The notes beneath the pieces are model-generated. The model had not been told where the DNA came from and searched no databases. It was given only the letters and a program-made list of their open reading frames with translations. Below, one piece after another: positions 51,951 to 63,121 of a stretch of DNA of 64,000 nucleotides. The position numbers and the translations under genes were made by a program. The DNA comes from Fragum whitleyi (Eukaryota > Mollusca > Bivalvia > Cardiida > Cardiidae). How positions within the stretch are numbered: position 1 is the stretch's first letter; the number at the start of each line of letters is the position of its first letter. The stretch is taken from the NCBI GenBank assembly GCA_948146395.1, contig OX411552.1:12570957-12634956 (forward strand). The letters run 5' to 3'.

Positions 51951-54900
51951 AACTGTTTTTTTTTTTTTTTTTTTTTTTGAATTAGGGTCACAAAAAAGGT
52001 TATTTTCATTGCGGTTGAACCGTTCTCCAATTACTTTCAGCACGCTATTGAATTTAAGATCGCTTTGGCATAATAAAAAATAAGCCCTTATTTAAAGTCT
52101 AATAGTCCTTTTGATTGGTCTGCAAAGGATCTCATAGGGGCCAGACAATGAGTTTCCGAGGTTGGGTTTTAAGAACAACGGCACTTCTTATTGTGTTCAC
52201 GGGTACCAAAATTGCTGAAAGAGATTCTTTAGTGGATGAAATAAAATGTCGATCGAAATTCTCTTAACCATTAACGAGATGTTTAATCAATTTAACTGGA
52301 TCTTAATGAGCCGATATGAACCAACACGGACACTTTGCCTAATAATGGGTGCTGAAAATCAATTTCTTGTCTTAAACATTTCTAGAGCCTCATTAAATTA
52401 AGTAGGGTTATGATGAGGGTAGAATTAAAAAAGGCATCAAATATCCAAAGCCCACACATGATTAGATGACTCTTGGTGAAGCCCATATGTGCAGGTTTGA
52501 ATATCCTCCAAATAAATGAAAGACCAACGCTATAATTTGAAGGTTTCTTACACAATTCTCAAATCATTGTAGTTGAAAAACCTAAAATATGTAACCCCGG
52601 TCGACTGTATCAAACTTGCTATATTAATTAAAGCTGCTCTTTCACAGATTGGGAAATACGATTTTTGATTCTTTTTTAATTAATCGAAAATTATTACATG
52701 TACTTTATCGTGTAAAAAACTCTACAATAAAACGATTCGATCTTGTAAGGAAATAAAAAAAAAGACAGATATTTCTGAATTAAGCGGAATTCCATTTTGA
52801 AAAAATAAAGCAACTGCTAACGCATAAAAGATTATTCTTACATTTTGAGTCAATTATTTACGCATACAATTCCTTCTGTTTATCCCATTCTTTCAAAGGT
52901 CAGGGTCGAAGTATTTGTCAATTGGGGAACTTCATATCGAAACATGCGAAGAATGAAGCATTATACATGAAAATTAACAATTTCGAAATTTATAGACTTG
53001 ATATTAAAAGACCGATTCGTCACTGACCTTGCCGATTCGAATATTCAAGCTACAATTATTTTTAAATGAGTTGTTGTTAGTGCCATACCCATGTGCGATT
53101 CTTAAACATCGAAAAATGTACAAATTTCCGAATCTAAGAACCAGATTTGAAATTGTATTCAAGATGAAGAACTGTGAAAGAGTAGCTTTAAGCACACAGC
53201 CATGGTCACCGCACCCTTTTTATTGATAGATTTGACTTTACAGTAAGAAACAAGATTGTGGGGAGGCGTAAGGTCAAGAAGGAGAATTATTCTATTTTTG
53301 TCGAATGAAAAACACAATTGCTTGGCAATTTTACTGATTGAGACAATCGCTCGATCTGTAATGTGGTGATCACGAGTGTTCTGATCTTCACGATCACTTT
53401 ACTATATCTTCTTTTCAGTTGCCACTGTTACTTTCATTTTTGTTTCGAACTGAACTAGTCAAGAGACTCAGTGCAAGGAATGATAATATTTTTCGATGAT
53501 CACTGAATCTGTTTCCATGACTAAGAAGTTTCAGTAATAAATCGAATCTTAAAGTTTTCGATGTTATCGAGCTGTTCTTGTGGGTCTTATTTTAAAATGA
53601 CTGGTAAAAAGAACCAAAACAATTCATTATTATTCTGTCTTGGCTTAAAGAAATTTTCCTTGTCACTGCGCATGGTTCACACGTCTTCCAAACCAAAACA
53701 ACATGCTTATTGTTGGTGATTTCTAAAAAGCATTTACCTCTTCGCTTGTATGACCAATGAAAACTAGTTTGTCAAAATCTGTTTGTTTAGATTTGAACTA
53801 GCTGTTACCGGAACAGTGAACTGCAGGAGTTTTGCACTCGAAATGGTAATAACAATGTCCGTTCATATCTAATCTAATGGTTGTTCCATATTAATTTCAA
53901 CCTATACACTTAAAAAAACTTGAATTATATTTTTATTTCTTTGAAGACACATCTACCAAAGAAAAACATTCCAAGTATTTCCTTCAACTATGCGAATCAA
54001 GCAAGAGCAGTCTCGCTTTGCCTTAGTCCGATATTTTCTACGTGGTATTAAAGTATATACATATGGTCAGCAAGAAAGTCCCTCCTTTAGTCATAACGAA
54101 CCTTCAATTCCTACATGCATCCATTGAATAGGGACATTTTTCAAGGGTTTTCGTTTGCACTGGGTAGGTTACAAATTTAAAACAGGAATCAGATGACCAT
54201 ACCCAATGATGTCCTTTACCCAACAAGCATTTCCCGAGGCAGCAAGATATAATTCAAATCTGCAAGATTACATGTACACAGATTACTGTAAAGTCGATGC
54301 AATTTAACAGACATCCAATATCGTGCATTTCTTAAAAAGACGTGTTCCTATGATTTGGTCTAGTCCATGATGTTTCTCTTATAGACATAAATGCCCCTGT
54401 TTAGAGATTATAACATGCCAAAACGATTTGAAATGATAAAATTGTTGTAACTGATATGAATTTTTGGTAACTGATTTCTATGAAAAATTATACAGAATAA
54501 ATAAAAGATAATATTACTATATATGTTACAAGATTTTGTTTGTAATAAGCGTTGCAAACCATATGTATGCGTCTCAGTATCACCTCTTTTACTTGACTTT
54601 TAGGAAGATTCACTATTTGTTTAATAAAAAATGCAGCATATTTTATCAGAACAGATGAGATATATACTAATAGACATTTCCATAAGAGTGTTTACAAGTA
54701 GGGACATGTAGTAAACTGATGCAGGCGTTTTGCCTGCGATTGCTTGAGAATGTTTACAAGAATGACAATTCGTAAGGACTCAATAATCTGTAAGAATAAA
54801 CCTTGTATCAATAGCAATTGTGTGTCTTTGATAGAAATTTCAAAGGAAGAGAGCTGATGCACACATCTATAACTCTTACTCTTAATTGATGAACTTGTTG

Positions 54901-55879
54901 TTTGATACGGTTCTACATTTATACGCATAAGCGAGCTACGCATAATATACATGCATACTTTACTCGAGACGTTAAAGGGCAGTTACAACAATTTGAAACA
55001 GAGTAAAGCGGACAAACTAGCAAAGATAAGACGAAGTGATTTTTATTCGTGGGAAATTAAAAATGTCAAAGCAAAAATACAACATTAAATAAAACATATT
55101 TATCCATTGTATATTTACATAATGCCGAAAATGGTCTTGTGGCCTTCATTAAGCGTCATTGAAATGGGCTTTGAAAAATTAATTCACATTTGTTTTACCG
55201 AGACCCGCACTCATTTACTCATAAGGCTTCAGAAATAACATTCTTCAGAAATCTTTTCTTGAACCAAATTGTTGGCAAAGTAACCATGTTGACTCATATG
55301 AGCTTATTAAGAGTCCAAATAATCACACACACCCTTCCCTTATGGGCTTCATTAAGCGCTAAAGCAACGGTTACAATTAAGAACATCATGATATTGAAAT
55401 ATATTCCTAACAAAATCATTCTAAATCATTCATTCAACACTCCATTCCTTCTCAAAACATTTAAAGGGAGGTAATGGGTATATTGAAGGCAATTAGCGAT
55501 TTCATGTTACCTCCCTGAAAAGTCATTCAAAACACACTCCTCCCGCTCATTCAATTTCAATTCGATGTAATTCCACAATAATTCACTATGTCAATTTCAC
55601 TATGTTTAAACTGTGTGGGTTTTGAAATTTTGATTCATATACTTTTGTACCATTTGTGGTACAAGTAGGCATCATAAAGAGGGCTATATTTTTTTCAAAA
55701 ATCGCGAGTTTGGAAAACTCCTAAATCTGTTCATATGAGCTCATTGTAAAGCCATTCAAAAACATATTAGAAGTCAAACATTAAAAATGATATAGATCAA
55801 CTCTAACCAACGCTAGGTATTGAACGTAATTTGAAAAGAAAGGTCAAAGGAGTGTCATTTTTTTGTAAATCTTATTTCA
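51951..55879. other. Non-coding interior of the inverted-arm element
   Basis: It starts with a poly-T tract at about 51957-51979. CTTCATTAAGCG occurs at about 55145 and 55347 as a minor internal repeat. No gene is supported on either strand. Confidence 0.45.
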
Positions 55880-56395
55880 GGAAAACACCCCAATCGGCTC
55901 GTAAGGTTTATAATGAGAGCCCACACAAATTCCAAAATGACCCTAGAGAACATGGACATGCAAGTATTCCATGCCAACTATACTTAATACCAAACTGGGA
56001 TTAAAAAATCATCTCGAAACTAACATGGTTTTTTCCCTTAACCCACTTATATAAAACACCAAAATGGCTATTTTGGGCTCTCACAAAATGGTAAAATAAG
56101 CTTTTAAAACATGGATTTTTGTACATTTTTTCTCCAATCCACACTAAATACACAGCCAAACCTAAGAAATCATTTAAGGAAAGAAAATCACATCTCATGA
56201 GCCCTCTTTTAGGAAAATACCTATTTTGCTCATATGGGCTCCTTTGAGAGCCCATAAAATCCGGGAATGGGCTCGGAAAATTTGGACCCGCATAGTTTGC
56301 GATTACTTTACCCCAAAACAATCAATTAAAACCAAAAAATCAATTTCAGCACGAAAATCCTACGGGAGCCCTTTTTCGCACATAAGGAACCACAC
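55880..56395 (-). repeat. Right inverted arm
   Basis: Complement of the left arm by matching blocks: GGGCTCCTTTGAGAGCCCA (56236), ATGGCTATTTTGGGCTCTCA (56065) and ATGAGAGCCCACACAA (55913). Divergence between arms is well above that expected for a recent insertion. Confidence 0.65.
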
Positions 56396-57070
56396 TAATA
56401 GGTAAATACAACATTTCAGCACTGCTACAACAATGTCAAAAAACAACAACATTTGATTAAATCTAATAGCTGTTCCAAAGATATTCAACATTGTGCTGTT
56501 TTCAAAACTTTTTGTTAGGGGTTTACTGCTTTAAGTTATTTAAGTTAAATTGATTTTTCCATCTAATAGAAGTGGAAAATCACAATTGGTGTTACTAACC
56601 TAACACTTTTAAATTTGTTGAAGTGACTGGTAGGGGATATTGGAAATAATCAGCTAGCTCATTTGTACTGGCAGATCTTAATCAAAACCTCCTATTTGTC
56701 CTTTAAAAGTTATAGCTGTTAATGAAATTGATTTTTTTTTTAAAAAAAAAATATTGTTTTGAATTAAATATAATTCTGTAAAAGTTGTTTAATAACTTAA
56801 TACTACAAGACAAGGATTGAAATTATTTTCTGTTTGTACCCCAAAATCAATGAGATTGTGGCATATTGTTTCAGCTTTGTTTGTCAGATTGTATGTCTGC
56901 AAAGACTTGACAAAAATGAAATAGTACAATACAATGTTCATTTTTGGCATGGTGATAGTACTCAACAATATATCATTTAACAAGATCAAAGGTAACTGTC
57001 ATAATGATTTTAACCAAATTCTGTTTGAGGGGCTTTTTTGTTTCACAAACACATATTTTCTTTTCTTTTT
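56396..57070. other. AT-rich, no gene seen
   Basis: No repeat termini or coding frame recognised. Confidence 0.4.
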
Positions 57071-57560
57071 TTTATGTTTCCTTAAAAGGGAAAAAAAGAA
57101 ACAATTATAACCCAATTTGAAATAGGGGGGAATATATCATTTGGTTTCACCATATCTGTCTATCTGTCCATCCATCCATTTCTTAATCCATCCATTCTTC
57201 TGTCAACCAAATGACTAAGAATGATAAGACTCTGTACAATTGTTGCCTATGGTGCAAGAAAATCTCTATTATTTTGGGGTAACAAGGGTCAAGGTTACAA
57301 TTCAACTTTGTCCAAAAACTGTTCCTGTGCTTTTTATCACGAATCAATTGACAGAGAATCATGAAACTTTATACAATTGTTGACCATGACTCAAGGAAGA
57401 GCCTAAATTATTATTTATTATCATGAAGGTCAAAGGTCATGGTCACAATTGAACTTTGTTAAAAAACTTTTGCAAACTCCAACTCATGAAAAATTTGACC
57501 ATCTTGCACTGTACTTACTTCTACAGTGACAAAGGGTTGAACTTTTTGGGTATTTTTGTT
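57071..57560 (+). mobile_element. Tandem-core element (K), two cores
   Basis: Left end with TTTTTTATGTTTCCTTAAAA and its inverted partner, then a CTGTCTATCTGTCCATCCAT tract. Two cores of about 165 bp follow, sharing GAATGATAAGACT/GAATCATGAAACT, TACAATTGTTGCCTATGG-like and AAGGTCAAGGTTACAATTCA-like phrases. Right end not identified. Confidence 0.5.
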
Positions 57561-57602
57561 GTTGTTGTTGCAAACACATTATGTACTGATGGCACTTGTA
57601 AT

Positions 57603-57684
57603 AGGCCAAAACTCTGGTGGGGGTAAACAGTCTGCCTTGCGACAGGCCAAAACTCTGGTGGGGGTAAACAGTCTGCCTTGCGAC
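57603..57684 (+). repeat. Perfect tandem duplication, two 41-bp units
   Basis: AGGCCAAAACTCTGGTGGGG begins at 57603 and at 57644; the two units are identical to the eye. Confidence 0.9.
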
Positions 57685-58395
57685 TGCTCTAGTTAGTAAG
57701 ATAAATGCTGTTGGAATATGTTTTTTGTGAGATCATTATTGTAAGATAATGACAATGTGATGCTAATACATATAATTCCCTGCATTTTAACAAAATAATT
57801 GTATCACATTTTTTTCTTTTTTTCTTTTTGTAAATAAAAAAAAGAAAATCCTTTCAAGTTTTTAAATGTACCATATGATGAATAGATAAACATTCTGTAG
57901 CTTAAAATATCTTTTTAATGTTTAATGAATGAGAGTTTTGTGTGTGTATTTTTTCTTTTGTTTTTTAGCTCTTTTCAGATGAATTTAAATGTAATGTCCA
58001 TTTATGATTAAACCTTTAGCTTTCTGAACTGAAGTTTTGTTTAAAATAAATCGACAATTTTCAAGACATTGTTATAAGTCTGGCTGAGGTCTTTTCACAC
58101 AAATATTAAATAGACAACAAGTAGTTTAGGCTATGATCAGGTTACATGCATGTACAGGCTGATTTAGTCTATATTGTCATCAAAACTTAATGAAAATCAT
58201 AAAAATTTAAATATACATCAACCTAAGGATTTGAAAGAAATAATTTGTTGTTGTCACAAACTCATACTGGTGCAAACCAAGACAAGACTTTATTTCAAAG
58301 TGAATGTAACTTGTATGGACTAATGTCATAGAGAGACATATGCTATGAAAAAAGAGAAATGTTAGCCATAAATAAAATCCCATTTAGTGTATTAA
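57685..58395. other. AT-rich, no gene; one hairpin motif
   Basis: At 58128-58170 GGCTATGATCAGGTTACATG pairs with CATGTACAGGCTGATTTAGTC-type sequence. This is the same hairpin theme as in the MITEs at 35.6, 36.6 and 58.4 kb. Confidence 0.4.
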
Positions 58396-58634
58396 CCCTT
58401 GTCTTGCTGAACCCGGAATATTCCTGCTTGGCAGGAGCTATAGACTAACATCAGCCTGCACATATGTGCAGTCTGATGTTAGTCTACACCATCTGTTTCT
58501 CAATTTCAAACCAGAATGGTCAATAGGTTTAATTTTTCAAATGAAAAAATGACCTACAGTTGCTACTTTCAGTGCTTTTTGCCCTTTAATTTTGATGAAA
58601 ATTTTGAGCCAAAATTTATTCAGCATGACAAGGG
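58396..58634. mobile_element. piggyBac-type MITE, copy 2
   Basis: Termini CCCTTGTCTTGCTGAA and TTCAGCATGACAAGGG, with TTAA at 58392-58395 and 58635-58638. The central palindrome ACATCAGCCTGCACATATG with its inverted half is longer and more perfect than in copy 1. Confidence 0.82.
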
Positions 58635-58738
58635 TTAATTATTACAAGGTAATGAGTGATAGTTAGAAGCTGTTTCATTTTATTATGTGTAACTTGTTTT
58701 TATAGATTTAAACAAAAATACTGTTATAATTCTTATAG

Positions 58739-58974
58739 GGCCTGATCATGCTGCAATGCAACTGCATCCTCCTTTTCGATTGTCAAATGAACCATTTTTC
58801 AGAAATCTCAAAGACTCTAATAAAAGATCACTCCCAACTGAATCAAGCCACAATCATTTCAACAGAAGATTAACTTCCATTCCCTATCAAAGGACATTGT
58901 TCTTGTGTCTGAATATATGTAAAGACGATATTTTAGCACAAAACTGTTATAAGTGCTGCAGGCACTTACAATAG
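58739..58974 (+). CDS. Candidate host exon, unknown protein
   Basis: An acceptor-like CTGTTATAATTCTTATAG is followed by an open frame of about 78 codons to TAG. It reads PDHAAMQLHPPFRLSNEPF and later KRSLPTESSHNHFNRRLTS and IPYQRTLFLCLNI. Composition is protein-like and free of repeat signatures. A donor-like GTAAAG at about 58919 could end the exon earlier. No family recognised. Confidence 0.42.
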
Positions 58975-58979
58975 TTTTG

Positions 58980-60355
58980 AACTGACCCCTCAAATTAGAG
59001 GCTTCTAATAAAGGGAAGTTTATTATGCATATTTCAATTTTTGTCTTGATGATATATGTACTGGTAATAAATCTCCATTTTTAAGGTTAAGTCATTTTTA
59101 AACTTTTTAACTAATATGTAGCAACAAATCTGTAGCCTCTAAAAAAGGCCCGCCTCTTCTTATAGAAATGTTATTATTCGAATAAATCCCCAGGGTTGTA
59201 TAAGAGGTTTTATCGTACATATAGTATTGTTCTATTCCCAATTACTTCAATGCAAGATAGTAGTCATTCCTAATGTTAAAGATGCATATATGTATATATA
59301 TATATTATATATTTTAATAAGTTGCATATATTTTTAAGTTGCATCAAACAGATTTTATTCTATGCTATGTTAGAACAGATTTAAATGTTTATGTGTACAG
59401 CCAGTCAGTCTTTTTATCATAAAAATAAAAACTAATATAAAACCGTAGTTAATACAATATATAATCAAAACAGGTCAAGTCAAACCAGAAGGGTTTGACG
59501 GCCTGTACAAGATAGAAAGATGAATGGAACTTATAGAGATTAAAAAATTGAAAAATGGGTCCTGCTTGGCTTGGTAGCAAGGATGCCAAACTGATTACTT
59601 GGGAGAAATCACAGGTAATGAGATTGGATTCCATCCAAGCTGCCAGCCATGTGGGTATAGCCTTTGGCAAGCTATTTCAGAGCCACAGCCTAGTGATAAT
59701 ATTAAATAGACAATGATTTATTTGCATTTTGATGTAAGTTAAAGATACAATTAGTTGCGGTTGTGCATATGAAAAAATTAGAACATTTTAATTAAACACA
59801 TGCATAGTAATTATATCAATGCCACAAGTTTTGTGTTCTATATGTTCAGTATAATTATAAATGACCTGTTAAGATTTTATATTGTACATGTCACTTTGAA
59901 ATGCTGAAAAAAAATCAAATTAAACTTTCTAACAGAAACCTGTGTTTTGTTGAATATTATATACCAGAATTGGTGAAATATAGGCATTGTAGCTATACTG
60001 TAACTTGAAGCCCAAAGCCATATTATTTAACCTTTGTTGTGCTGAATAATTGGCCACTTTGTTATACATTGACCAGTTGTCAAGAGCAAGCCATCCATAA
60101 GCAGAAATTATATTTACATTTAAAAAAAAGATTGCCATTCTTCCATGCTATATTATACTATTGTTTGATGGATAAATAATCATAAAGACTAATCCATATA
60201 ATAAATAAGAAACCTATCTTCTTTAGAATCAGTACCAATATATATTTTGAAATAAGGTTTTCCATTTAAAATTTAGCCTACACTAGAACCAGCTTTTCTG
60301 TCTTCTTCACTAATGTCATTGTAAACTTCCTTATCTGATGGAGTCATCATAAGAT
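58980..60355. other. AT-rich, no gene seen
   Basis: A TATA-type simple repeat lies at about 59288-59320. The minus-strand frames here show no supporting features. Confidence 0.4.
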
Positions 60356-60358
60356 ATA

Positions 60359-60399
60359 AAAGCCAGTGGAGCGATACAGGCCCTCTTGGGCCTCTTGTT
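60359..60399 (+). repeat. Family B right end
   Basis: AAGCCAGTGGAGCGATACAG, then hairpin GGCCCTCTTGGGCC and TCTTGTTT. It is followed directly by family C sequence starting GGTTAACTTTTGCAGAC. Confidence 0.65.
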
Positions 60400-60517
60400 T
60401 GGTTAACTTTTGCAGACAGACAGACAGACGGACGGATGGACAGACGGACAGACAGAAGGACAGACGGACAACGGTAAAACAATTTGCCCCCGATCTTTCG
60501 ATACGGGGGCATAAAAA
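60400..60517 (-). mobile_element. Family C left-end remnant
   Basis: GGTTAACTTTTGCAGACAGA, an ACAGACGGACGGATGGACAG tract, GGTAAAACAATTTGCCCCCG and CGATACGGGGGCATAAAAAT: the left end of C read in reverse. It is the part of C that lies beyond the T run in which family B is inserted. Confidence 0.7.
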
Positions 60518-60720
60518 TAAGGGAACCTCATGAGCATACTTACCCAGTATAGGCTCAGCTGTCGAGTGTAGGATAGTGGATACAACACAAGGGGCATTTT
60601 CAACAAATTTGCAGTAAGAGTTGTCTCCCTTCACACTATAGGTTGCTATTTTGATAAACCCTTCAATACTGCTTCGTGTCATAGAATAGGAAGTACACAT
60701 TTAAAAGAGGTGGACGGATT
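60518..60720 (-). repeat. Family I fragment, degraded
   Basis: AGGCTCAGCTGTCGAGTGTA and GTCTCCCTTCACACTATAGG match the interior of family I (37.3 kb). No ends survive. Confidence 0.5.
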
Positions 60721-61014
60721 ATCCAGATATACAAGGTTAAAAGCTGACGAAAGGGCCATCCCTGCTTGATACCAATTTCTTTCAGAATTTATTCATCATA
60801 GTGATAAAACTATGTATAACTGGACTGCAAAGTTACAATAAGAAGGAGAAAAGCTAATCTAAAATCTTTTTTTCTCAATGAACTCCTATATTGTTGATAC
60901 TCAGTGGAATTGTCACCTGGACTTCAGATCCCATCTAAAGTCTTTATTCTTTTTTTGTTGATACTCATTAGAATTGCCTGAACATAACAATTAAAAGGAG
61001 TACCAGATACAAAA

Positions 61015-61124
61015 GATCTGTACACAGATGATTCAACATTAGATGTGTACAGATATGATTCAACATTGGATCTGTACACAAATTAATCAAACATAGGATC
61101 TCTACACATATGATTCAAAATTCT
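61015..61124 (+). repeat. Minisatellite, four units of about 26-30 bp
   Basis: GATCTGTACACAGATGATTC and three variants follow each other, each ending in a CAACATTAG-like block. Confidence 0.7.
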
Positions 61125-62284
61125 GGATTGGAATACCAAAATGCCCTGTCTATATTGTAGCTCTTCTGTGATAGAAACTGGATATTGTATCTTTTTGAAG
61201 AGTTTGAATCTTATCTCCTAGTTACTGATATTTCATCAAAGGATAACAACTCTGTCAAAAGTAAATACGCTATAACCAAATTATCTTATAACTATACAAA
61301 TATCCGTGTAATAACATCCCATATGATATTATGATATATATATATTTTTAGAACAATGGCATAATATTTTTTTTTAAATACTTGCAGTTCTGTTAGAAAT
61401 ATTGACAAAAACAACACAAATAGAGGTTATAAGACATCTGTGATTAACACTGTGACATTCAAAAATCAAACTCAAACCCAATCCTGTCCCCATTAGGTTC
61501 AGATAAATTGAACCCATTAGTTTTCATCAAAGGGTTTTTAACTCATCCATAAGTGCAAGTAAATGAAATGCAATGGAGAAAGAATTAAAGTAATTCTGTG
61601 GAGGTTGAAACATATCCAAGTTAATTGCTGAGAAATTCATAAAAGGGCAATAATTCAGTCAATAGTTTATGCGACTTAACTGAAATATGATTTGCACATT
61701 TTCGCTTGATAGTAAAAATATCTATGAAATCTAGCTTAATTCTGTCCTTAGTTGCCAAGAAATTCAACAGACAAGACTTTTCATCTAGGGACAATTACTT
61801 TGTATAATATCTTTCAGCTGTATTTAAAATATTCTATGCAAATCTGTGCTTAATACCAAGTCTTTGTAAAGTTTGAATCAAATATATGTATATTTACTTT
61901 CATAAGTTGTCAAACAATTAGGTAGACAGATTGTCCAGATTGTCTTTGTCAAAAGTCCATGGACCATACACAAAACACAACTTAGCTTACTGGTACCTTT
62001 GCTTGATAGTTAGCATATCCAGGAAGTAAAAATCAAAACCATCCATCAGTTTCTGAGAAATTTAGGGGACATGAAAAAGATAGACTGATGTCAGAAACCA
62101 ACAAGCTGGCTCCTAAATGACCCAAAGCATATTTTGGTTGGTTTTATATAAATTATAATACAAGTAAAATTTGACTAGAAATACATAAAACAGACAGATG
62201 GATAAAATTCTTGTTTCACAAAGTCTAATACATTACAATGTTTGACATATCAAGATCTCTGTGTATAGTAATATAACAATTCTA
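61125..62284. other. No gene seen; possible degenerate tandem cores
   Basis: AGAAATTCA-type and CCATGGACCATAC-like phrases hint at an old core array on the minus strand, but units could not be aligned convincingly. Confidence 0.3.
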
Positions 62285-62633
62285 AACAAGAGGGCCATTG
62301 GCCCTTAAGCGATCACCTGAGGCATAAAGTTGACCAAGGTGGCAAAGTGTCAAAACTATATAACTGGCTAAACAAAAGTACAAGATTTCAAGAAGAAAAA
62401 ACATTCTGATTACATTTCAAGACACTTGAGTCAGATATGTTGCCTCTAAAGTGCCCAAAAAATTCAAGATTCTTAGAGATGTCCTAGTTTTTGACCCCCC
62501 TTTCGATCTTGTCCAAGACTTCAAGACAGACATTCTGACCAAATTGTAATACCTTCAATCTAAATATATGTTCTCTGGAGTGTAAACAAGATTTGACCCC
62601 CTGACACCATTTTTGTGCTCAGGTGACCTAAAA
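62285..62633 (-). mobile_element. Short family A-type element, reverse orientation
   Basis: + strand reading begins AACAAGAGGGCCATTGGCCC (right end with hairpin), then GCGATCACCTGAG. It ends TTTTGTGCTCAGGTGACCTA, the complement of a degraded A left end. About two cores between. Confidence 0.6.
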
Positions 62634-62837
62634 TGAGTCTTACTTAAAGAGATCCCATTAAATTTGAGCTAGAAAGATCTAGCTGTATCATCAATTAATG
62701 TAAAATCTAGTAGAGGCATTAAAGACAGTAAAATTTGTGACCTGTCACATGAAAAAGACATTCTGGGAACCTGTTAAAATAATAATAAAAAAAGGAATAA
62801 CTATACTACAAATAGAATATCATATTTGTTTTCTTAA

Positions 62838-63078
62838 CTCTTGTCATGCTGAACCCAGAATATTCCTGCTTTGGCAGGAGCTATAGACAAACATCAGCCT
62901 GCACATATGTGCAGTCTGATGTTAGTCTACACCACCTGTTTCTCACTTTCAAACCAGAAAGGTCAATAGATGCAGTTTTTTTCAAATAAAAATTGACCTA
63001 CAGTTGGTACTTTCAGTGCTTTTTGTCTTTTGATTTTGATTAAAATTTTTAGCCAAAAATTATTCAGCATAACAATGG
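62838..63078. mobile_element. piggyBac-type MITE, copy 3
   Basis: Termini CTCTTGTCATGCTGAA and TTCAGCATAACAATGG (slightly decayed) with TTAA on both sides (62834-62837 and 63079-63082). The central palindrome is nearly identical to copy 2 (AACATCAGCCTGCACATATG). Confidence 0.8.
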
Positions 63079-63121
63079 TTAAGAACTAATTAAACGTATT
63101 ATGAAAATAAATAAAATGATG

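Larger units (their letters stand above)
51449..56395. mobile_element. 4.9 kb element with long (about 500 bp) inverted arms
   Basis: The ends GTGCGGTGCCTTATGT and ACATAAGGAACCACAC are inverted to each other and flanked by TA. Next inward CCCGTAGGATTTTCGTGCTG (51470) matches the complement of CAGCACGAAAATCCTACGGG (56347). Similarity continues to about 51950 and back to about 55880. Each arm holds units of about 170 bp with a GGGCTCTCAAAGGAGCCC-type hairpin. The 3.9 kb interior has no coding frame I can support. A DNA transposon of unknown superfamily, non-autonomous in this copy. Confidence 0.65.

Noticed and set aside
51587..56321. Minus-strand frames of about 106 codons in both inverted arms
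   Set aside because: If the arm coded for protein, the frame should be on opposite strands in the two arms; both are on the minus strand, so they are chance.
60273..60700. Minus-strand frames rich in CPSV/CLSV
   Set aside because: Translation of the GACGGACAGACAGACGG-type microsatellite of family C, also seen at 16.8 and 50.9 kb.
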